Assembly (NCBI GenBank): GCA_950097015.1
Contig: CATNEN010000002.1
Span: 5,611,001-5,675,000 of the forward strand
Direction: 5' to 3'
Origin: Macrostomum hystrix
Lineage: Eukaryota; Platyhelminthes; Macrostomidae
DNA length: 64,000 nt
A model generated the notes under the pieces. The model made no database searches. It saw only the letters and a list, made by a program, of their open reading frames with translations, and was not told where the DNA came from. A program made the position numbers and the translations under genes. Below are positions 56,782 to 64,000 of the stretch, in pieces. The stretch's first letter is position 1; every line of letters starts with the position of its first letter.

Positions 56782-59335
56782 TCACATATAGTGCCAGCCG
56801 CTGAAGAAGCTGTTCACCTGCCGATAGGTGTGCACAGCCAATGGGGCGACGGAGGCTGCACTAACCGCAGGCGGTACCGCACCGAACACCGCAGCGGCGG
56901 TCGAGAGTTCGTTTTCCGTTCGACAGTCGCTGCCGCAGCGCGGCTTCTTAGCCAGGGCTTCGCCTTGCTGGCATTGATTGTCATGGCAACGCTTCTGCGC
57001 TTGCGACTGCACAGGAGCGATTGAGGAAGCGAACGTCGGACAGTCATTGTTGCCTAGAGCTTCGCTGCAGGCTCGGTGATTGTGCTGTTGGGCCAGGTCC
57101 AAAGGTGTCAGGCCGCTGTGGTTGCGCACCCTGCAAAGCATTGCAATTGGCTAGCTGGAAATGCATAGGAAAGTATTAGGCACCTCTTTGAGGCACCTGA
57201 AGGTTGAGAACAAAAGACTATCCCAGCTTCCAGGGACCTGAGGGTTCAGAACAACAGGCTATCCCGAGAACCTGAATATTCAGAACAATGGATTTTCACA
57301 GGGACCTGAAGGTTCAGAACAACCGATTTTAACATAGACCTGAAGGTTCAGAACAACCGACGAATTTTTTGAATAACAGACCCTCTGAGGCACCTGAAGG
57401 TTTTGAATAACAGACCCTCCGAGGCACCTGAAGGTTTTGAATAACAGACCCTTTGAGGCACCTGAAGGTTTTGAATAACAGACCCTTTGAGGCACCTGAA
57501 GGTTTTGAATAACAGACCCTTTGAGGCACCTGAAGGTTTTGAATAACAGACCCTCTGAGGCACCTGAAGGTTTTGAATAACAGACCCTCTGAGGCACCTG
57601 AAGGTTTTGAATAACAGACCCTCTGAGGTACCTGAAGGTTTTGAATAACAGACCCTCTGAGGCACCTGAAGGTTTTGAATAACAGACCCTTTGAGGCACC
57701 TGAAGGTTTTGAATAACAGACCCTCTGAGGCACCTGAAGGTTTTGAATAACAGAGCCTCTGAGGCACCTGAAGGTTTTGAATAACAGACCCTCTGAGGCA
57801 CCTGAAGGTTTTGATTAAGGAGAGCAACACAGCTGATTTCTATTTTTCTACCGAAAAAGCAAAAAGAATTTAGAAAAGCGAGGAAAAAAGCACTAATTTT
57901 CATGACTATACAAAAAATAAAACAATCAAAACGTACGCCCTATATTTTGGACCTAAAAGCCATGCGAAAGTACAAAAAAAATTTATGTGCATCACTGAAT
58001 ACATACTAAATTCTAATTCCATACTACTCTAGCTTTAATCTACTAGAAGTAGTGAGATTAGAAATTAAAAATAGTTTTTTTGTTCACTAACCCTGCATTG
58101 GCGCCCTGGGACAGCAGCAGTCTGACGCAATCGAGGCTGCCATTGCGGGCAGCCTTGTGCAACGGAGTCTCACCCATATAGTCCTGGGAGATTGCAAGGG
58201 AACACAGGGTTAATTACTCATCAAACAATGATACAGCAGTTCACCACCTGTCCCTTCATCCAGCATCGCCCCTCTACCCTTCTATCCCTTCATCCAGCAT
58301 CGCCCCTCTACCCTTCTGTCCCTTCGTTCAGCATCGCCCCTCTACCCTTCTGTCCTTCATCCAGCATCGCCCCTCTACCCTTCTGTCCCTTCGTTCAGCA
58401 TCGCCCCTCTACCCTTCTGTCCTTCATCCAGCATCGCCCCTCTACCCTTCTGTCCCTTCATCCAGCATCGCCCCTCTACCCTTCTGTCCCTTCGTTCAGC
58501 ATCGCCCCTCTACCCTTCTGTCCTTCATCCAGCATCGCCCCTCTACCCTTCTGTCCCTTCATCCAGCATCGCCCCTCTACCCTTCTGTCCCTTCATCCAG
58601 CATCGCCCCTCTACCCTTCTGTCCCTTCATCCAGCATCGCCCCTCTACCCTTCTATCCCTTCATCCAGCATCGCCCCTCTACCCTTCTGTCCCTTCATCC
58701 AGCATCGCCCCTCTACCCTTCTGTCCCTTCATCCAGCATCTCTTCTCTCATATCACCTGCTTGCCCACAACGGCACCCCTCTGGAGCAGCCACTTGGCAG
58801 TCATAAATTGGCCAGCAAAGCAGGCCAGATGCAGCGGAGTCTGCAAAGATCTGGCCAACAGACAGTCGAACAAAGACTCATTGCGATTGATGATTGTCAG
58901 GCAGTCCATCTGGTTAGGAAAAAGACACAAAATTTGCTTTTTATATTGATAGTACTTCTACAACAGCTATAATAAATAAATACTTTTTATTAATTATAAA
59001 ATTTTATTTGTTTTTGTTACCTTGCTGATAAAATGCTACTCTAATATACTTTCTACAGTAAAATTTAGAAATTTTTAAGAAACAATAATTATAAAGTATT
59101 TAAACCCTAAAATGAGATCCTATTGCTCATATAAACAATTTAAACTCACTTGACCACAATAGGCAGCCCAATGTGATGGTGTCCAGTTATTGACAGGATC
59201 TTCCAATAGCAAGTGCTCATAATGAGACTCTAGGCTTCTTTGCAGCATTTCCAAATTGCCAGTCTTACATGAGGCATGTAATGGAAAATAGGTGGCAAAT
59301 TCCAGCTCAGAGGCTGCATCCCAACTATCACTCAT
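56782..59335 (-). CDS. ANKRD10: ANKRD10-like ankyrin repeat protein
   Basis: Exons 59335-59150, 58909-58757, 58183-58092 and 57130-56782 (TGA), all in phase, 259 residues. The start MSDSWDAASELEFATYFPLH parallels the ANKRD10 N-terminus. Four ankyrin repeats follow: YFPLHASCKTGNLEML, NWTPSHWAAYCGQ, QTPLHLACFAGQFMTAKWLL, and GETPLHKAARNGSLDCVRLL with SGLTPLDLAQQ after it. A tail contains KRC and KKPRCG basic clusters and ends FFSGWHYM. ANKRD10 is a small nuclear ankyrin protein of poorly known function in vertebrates, where it is about 420 residues; this one is shorter, with the loss in the C-terminal tail. An acceptor-like CTCATTTCAG lies 44 bases before the ATG, indicating a 5' UTR intron or a trans-splice site. 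Confidence 0.85.
57170..57815. repeat. 34-bp minisatellite in an ANKRD10 intron
   Basis: Units of GAGGCACCTGAAGGTTTTGA then ATAACAGACCCTCT, cleanest at 57368-57815, with a more diverged left part (CCTGAAGGTTCAGAACAA). In intron 57131-58091. Confidence 0.94.
58240..58745. repeat. 34-bp minisatellite in the next ANKRD10 intron
   Basis: About 15 units of TGTCCCTTCATCCAGCATCG then CCCCTCTACCCTTC; some units lack one base. It is about 88% of intron 58184-58756. It has the same unit length as the neighbouring array but an unrelated sequence. Confidence 0.94.
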
Positions 59336-60587
59336 GACACAAGGAGAGATGCTTGTTGGATTCCTAGAAAGCCACTGGACTGAAATGAGAATATGCAATT
59401 ACTTAGCTAAAGTCGTGCACAGTTAGAAAACCAGAATAATATATTGGAAAATGTTGGTAAGTTAGGGCCTAGTAGAGCTATTTTAGCCAATTATTTATAT
59501 TGCAAACTAAATATGATTTGTAAAGCTAAGTAACTTAACTATCTAAACTTGTAGGCACTATGTATAATAAAAACTACAAATGAAGGCTGATTGTAGCTGC
59601 AGACATAAGTTAAGAACATAAAATGCAAGTCTGACAGATAACAATTATTGTTCGTATAAATTTGTATTATAACTTCATTTTTAATAAATATAAAAATTAC
59701 AAATTCTCAGAAACTCATAAAATTCAAATGGGATCAGGATTCCTACAATTTAATATTTAATATATACAAGCTTGGCACTATAAGGCCTAACAAAAAAATT
59801 AACAAAACCCTACATACTTTCAATCATCTAGTCCTATAGACAATCCCATCCCAACCCAATCCAATTATTAGCATGGACCATCGTCCAACGACCATGGTAT
59901 AGCATAGCATGTAGAGTGGTGGTGTTATTTTGGTAAGCTGCCATATAGATATTCAAAACATAAATTGGCACACGAGCATGCAGATAAACCATGAAACTTT
60001 ACACAAATTGGACAGGTCGTAAAATGCATTTGTTTGTAAACAATCTAAGAAAGTAAAAAACTTAAATAGCTACCACGCTCCAATTCTTCTGATACTTCAA
60101 AAAGTAAAACAAACCAAAATTATTCAGCTACTTGTTCTCGTACAAAATAATTACATGCATAATTTGAAACTAGGAAGCCTCATTTCTTCGATTTGCTATA
60201 CTATACTTTCTTTTTAATTCGAGCGATTGAGTTTTCCTTTCGCTTTCTTAAAACGAGCAGTAGTGCTGACAGCATCGTCAGTTTTTTTCGATCTTATTTT
60301 TTACTTTCTGTAATTTAAATTATTGAATAAATTACTATTTCGACGATTATGTCTACTATGCCAAACACATATACTAATTTTGTATATAAAAATATTACTT
60401 TACTTAACTTTAAAATCTTTAACATATACATGTAATGTTTTTTATTTAAAATATTTTTTAATTGACTCTGACCAGCACCGCCGGCCGCCGGTGCCGCCAT
60501 GCACTAGGCCTACAACTACAATCACGAGCGAGCCACTACGCCTAATACTAAAAACTGAACTACTAGCTATTACTTGCAGAGTTTGCT
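59336..60587. promoter_or_regulatory. AT-rich upstream region of the ANKRD10-like gene
   Basis: No coding segment is recognised. The region should contain the gene's promoter, and possibly a 5' UTR exon upstream of the acceptor at 59380. Confidence 0.4.
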
Positions 60588-60599
60588 TGTAGAGGCTCA

Positions 60600-60877
60600 T
60601 ACATGCGCAACCTCCCAAATCTTAGCCGGCCGTGCGACTTAGTTTTTGCTCTCATTTGCGACTTAGTTCATTTCATTGCTCTATTTACGACTTAGTTTGC
60701 TCTCATTTGCTCTCTTTTTCTCTCCCCTTTTTTCCTTTTCTTCACGCCTTCCTTTTTTGTCCCTTGGTCCCCCCTTTGATTTTTTTGCGCTTGGTCAATT
60801 GGTTTTTGCGACTTACCTTGCTTGGCCCTCGTTTCACCCGGCCGGTTCGGCCGGGTCGGCCGGGTGTTGCGCATGTA
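60600..60877. mobile_element. 278-bp inverted-repeat element with 12-bp target duplication
   Basis: Ends are TACATGCGCAAC and its complement GTTGCGCATGTA. Identical 12-bp words TGTAGAGGCTCA flank it (60588-60599 and 60878-60889). The interior has direct repeats of GCGACTTAGTTTNGCTCTC and a GC-rich CGGCCGG segment at the right. There is no open frame of a transposase, so it is non-autonomous. Confidence 0.75.
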
Positions 60878-60982
60878 TGTAGAGGCTCACTAGCCACGCC
60901 ATTATGTCATGCATAATTAGCCTAGGCCTACATTCTGTATTGTGTATGTTGCACATTATATTGCATTTTATGCCTAGCTACA

Positions 60983-61204
60983 TCACCCAAAAACAAAATA
61001 TATTGTCTTTTCTCCACAGCCAATAGTCAATAGCTGATACTCCAGTTGGCTTATTCCACTGCCACAGAGTTGGTGCTGCCATTCCATACAGTTGTCACAT
61101 TGAAGTGCCCACTGCTGGAAGCTGACCATATTCTGGCACACACAACACAATTCTGCCATTTTCACAGTAGGCCCTACAAAAAATTTCTGATCTGAGTTAA
61201 GCAC
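60983..61204 (-). CDS. Isolated exon with half a PHD-like zinc finger
   Basis: Frame containing MAELCCVCQNMV, then CDNC, then WQHQLCGSGIS. The pattern CxxC, CxxC, HxxC matches the first half of a PHD finger, and the WxxxC...WxHxxCxxGI style is common in proteins linked to MULE-like transposons. No partner exon with the remaining ligands and no convincing donor was found. It could be an exon of a gene, or a transposon remnant beside the two inverted-repeat elements. Confidence 0.35.
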   Translation of the reverse strand: MLNSDQKFFVGPTVKMAELCCVCQNMVSFQQWALQCDNCMEWQHQLCGSGISQLEYQLLTIGCGEKTIYFVFG

Positions 61205-61422
61205 AAAAATATAAAATAATAATGTCCTGTAAAGCTTCTCTCTAATTATTACTCAAAAGATATGATGTCACCAAAGTTGTCCTAGGCCCAGAGTTAATTA
61301 CTAGGCCTACTCAAACTTTATCTTCACAATGCCACCAAAGTTGTCATAGCCTCATGGCCTAACTTCCTTGTAAAGTTTTTATCCTAGTGTGAAATCAGAA
61401 GTTCACATTTTTTATAGGCAGA

Positions 61423-62049
61423 GCTTATTCCCACGGTCCCGTGCCGATAATTTTAATTTTATCCACATGGATCGGTGCCGATAATTTTCTGCTTATCCAC
61501 ACGGCAGCTTGTATGAATAGGTCTACAACTCTTTATATATGCCGTTTTTTTGAAACAAAGCCCTTTCGGGTTTGAACGTTTTGTTGAACCCTCGAGCCAA
61601 TAGATTGACAAAGTTGCCAGTGTGTTACGACTGTGTTCTATATTTTGACCTACACATTCATTAACCAACATTAATGTCATCCTTTTTAATTATTGTAATA
61701 ACAACTTACTAAATCTTTTGTCATCGTTACATGTTTTCATTCGAATTGTATCGACTTAAAAAGTAAGAAGTCTATCAAAGAAAATCATAAGAGTCAACCA
61801 GCAGAATTCTAGTCAGCACCAAACTCGTCACACATTATCACACATCACTGTTATTATTTTACACTACGCATTGATAGTGTACACTATACACTATACTCTG
61901 AAGCAAAAGCCTTATGCTCAGAGAATAATAGGTAGGGACTTAAAAGTAGACATATTCATACAAGCTGCCGTGTGGATAAGCAGAAAATTATCGGCACGGA
62001 TCCGTGTGGATAAAATTAAAATTATCGGCACGCGACCGTGGGAATAAGC
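61423..62049. mobile_element. 627-bp element with 96-bp terminal inverted repeats
   Basis: The left end (61423-61518, starting GCTTATTCCCACGG) and right end (61954-62049, ending CCGTGGGAATAAGC) are nearly perfect inverted copies over 96 bases, with a few mismatches. Each end contains two direct copies of GTGCCGATAATTTT. The interior of about 435 bases has no transposase. No clear target-site duplication was seen. It fits a MITE or a foldback element. Confidence 0.85.
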
Positions 62050-63619
62050 ACTTCCTTTTTTATATCCTACAAAAGTTGCTTACATAGGTATTTTAATATA
62101 ATGTCTAAGTAAGTAATTCAATATTTTCTTAGAATTCGCCTCAGTAAAAAGTATTACTTTTAATATTTTAAAAGTTTTTATAAAAGTTTTTCTGGCTAAT
62201 TACTTTATCATATTCCTATGTATGTATTTCTGAGTATAAGGCTTTCCAAAAAGCATTACTAGGCCTAGTAATCTTTAGTGTATAGAAATATGTTCTACTT
62301 TTTTTCTCAAATTCTCTATTATTTGTCTCCCGTATGTTTTATAAAAAATGAAAGAAAGAACACTTCTAAGTATTATATATGAACTGTTTATGAAACCACA
62401 AGTTGCTTTTCCTTACTTCTAGTCATCTGTATTTATAGTAATTTTAGTCTAAATGGCTGACAACTTATAACAAAAAGGTTCTTACAGTAAAACCATTTTT
62501 TGTATTTTAACAAATTGTCATTTAGTAAAACAAAACAAATTAAAATCTATTTAAGCCCAAAAGTCAAAATAATTCCAGTTTATTAGAATTCATATGGGGC
62601 TGGCAAATCTGGCTGAAAATCCTGAAATGTCCTGCCATCACTAAACCTAGTATATACTGTGTAGTATGGTGTAATTAGGTAATTATCCATTTCCTTTCCC
62701 TTTCTCCCCATTGGCTTCCACCTACATCAAATCATTTGTCAGGAAAAATATTAAGCTATTGATACTAGTGTGAAAGCAGAAGTTTTCTATGAAAAACTTG
62801 TTTGCTTGTCTATTTGATTTGTCCTTTGTTTCTCAAAAATCCATGAATTGGATAAAGCTACACAAAAGGTTGTATGATTATAGAAAAATTTCTATCCATG
62901 TAGACATCAGAACATCTGCTTAACAATGCTAGTTGTTGCTCTGTTGCAAAAATCAGGTGCCAATATTCTCCAACTCAGACATCACCTTTGAAGAAGCCAT
63001 TAAGATTTGCTACTTGCTTGAGCTCAAAATCCAAATTCCTTGGCTTTCCTGGTCAATCTCATGGTTGGTTTGCTGTTTTGTCCTGGCAATATTTGCCGGA
63101 TATGACAAATTGGTGGCTTCCTTTAGCGAAAAAATTGAAGCAGGCATCTCTCAGAAATTGTGGAAGCTGACTTAAAAGCATCCAACTCTGCAGCCATCTT
63201 TATGTCACACATTATCTTGTGCACAGCAAATGCAACTGATCATCATTTACTGACATTTTATCTGCATAGCAATAGAAGAATTATAGCTGAATCGAAAACT
63301 GCTAAATGTTATTTTGACACATTTAGTCAAACATATAATTACATAATATGTAAATAATTACATAATTACATAAGTGTAGATTGCACATTGCAATGTAGAG
63401 ACCATTATATATAGAAAATGCTAGTACATACCCTACCATCTGTCATATTAGTATTATTGAGGTGCGCACACCGATTGGGTGCTGATCTTTTTGTTTATTT
63501 GATGTTTGAGGCTGAACAATTCAATTTAAAAAAAGAAGGCAATAGAAAAGCAGTATTGTTTTTCAACTTCTATTTCAAACTAAGTAACTTCAAAATCAAC
63601 TGGTGGCTCTCCAGCTGTC
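62050..63619. other. AT-rich region with a possible transposase relic near 62940-63180
   Basis: Mostly AT-rich with no gene. Short open segments around 62960-63180 (for example SDITFEEAIKICYLLELK) have the feel of a decayed DNA-transposase region, but frames break repeatedly and I cannot name a family. Confidence 0.25.
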
Positions 63620-63745
63620 GTTAGTAACTTCAATTTTGCCCGTGGGGAGGGGGGTGCTTGTGTGTACCCAATTAGTAACTTCAGTTTTGCCCGCGGGGAG
63701 GGGGTGCTTGTGTGTACCCAAGTAGTAACTTCAATTTTGTCTGCA
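63620..63745 (+). repeat. 65-bp direct repeat, about two units
   Basis: AGTAACTTCAATTTTGCCCG, then a G-rich GGGGAGGGG stretch and TGCTTGTGTGTACCCAA, repeated twice with few differences and followed by a third partial start. Confidence 0.85.
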
Positions 63746-64000
63746 AGACTGGCCTGCCCAAGTTAGGGTAATTCAATTTCACAAAAAGTAGCTTCTATTT
63801 CGTCTTGCATTTTTTTTAATTTGGCTTTAAACATGATTATAGATGGGTCTGTACTTTCAGTATATATTTTTGATGTCTCAGGCAAGACACCAAGTGGGAT
63901 ACAAACAACAAAAAGAGCTTGTATTGTTGCTCTAATATGATTGGAGCTTCAAGAGTGGCTGGATATGAAAGTGTCGGCGCTATCCATTTAGCTGAATTTT

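Overview
This window is animal nuclear DNA, not bacterial. Its genes have many short introns with GT/AG borders, GC-rich exons (often with CAG/CTG glutamine runs) in AT-rich surroundings, tRNA-derived SINE-like repeats, a Ty3/gypsy element and a degraded LINE. CCDC180 (a ciliary/flagellar coiled-coil protein), MED1, a neuroglobin-like globin, an alpha-arrestin, V-ATPase subunit a and ANKRD10 together mean a metazoan. GC-rich coding with massive tandem repeats, and AG acceptors close to several start codons, would fit a spiralian such as a free-living flatworm, but that is a guess from style and not a demonstrated identity.

Layout. 1-3800: 3' part of a Ty3/gypsy retrotransposon, uninterrupted from the window edge through integrase, with a probable 3' LTR. 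3810-7910: two last exons of a neuroglobin-like globin (+), with tandem arrays before and between them. 8300-13615: intergenic block of three large arrays (24, 23 and 37 bp). 13736-22852 (-): MED1, ten exons recovered in phase; the 5' exon was not found. 25207-26150: dead LINE reverse transcriptase. 26907-28390 (-): C-terminal part of a CCDC180-like protein as a unit with its own ATG. 29133-42543 (-): the larger N-terminal part of CCDC180 in 15 phase-consistent exons, ending in its own stop. An alpha-arrestin gene (+, 33878-35727) is nested inside one of its introns. 44425-52160 (+): V-ATPase V0 subunit a, with two alternative third-position exons. 52290-56760: more arrays. 56782-59335 (-): ANKRD10-like gene. 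60600-62049: two short inverted-repeat elements. 62050-64000: no gene recognised.

I chained exons by protein similarity and then checked splice phase at every junction. All totals divide by three, which supports the models independently of homology. The genes do not form one pathway: they are ordinary housekeeping, cilia and transcription genes. CCDC180 and V-ATPase a are head to head, 1.9 kb apart.

The striking property of the region is its introns. At least ten are 60-93% tandem repeat, each with its own unit of 14-39 bp, often leaving only 10-60 bases of unique sequence next to the splice sites. Several arrays share a core between unrelated genes, several contain near-exact higher-order duplications, and one abuts a 3' splice site whose exon start looks like a diverged copy of the repeat unit.
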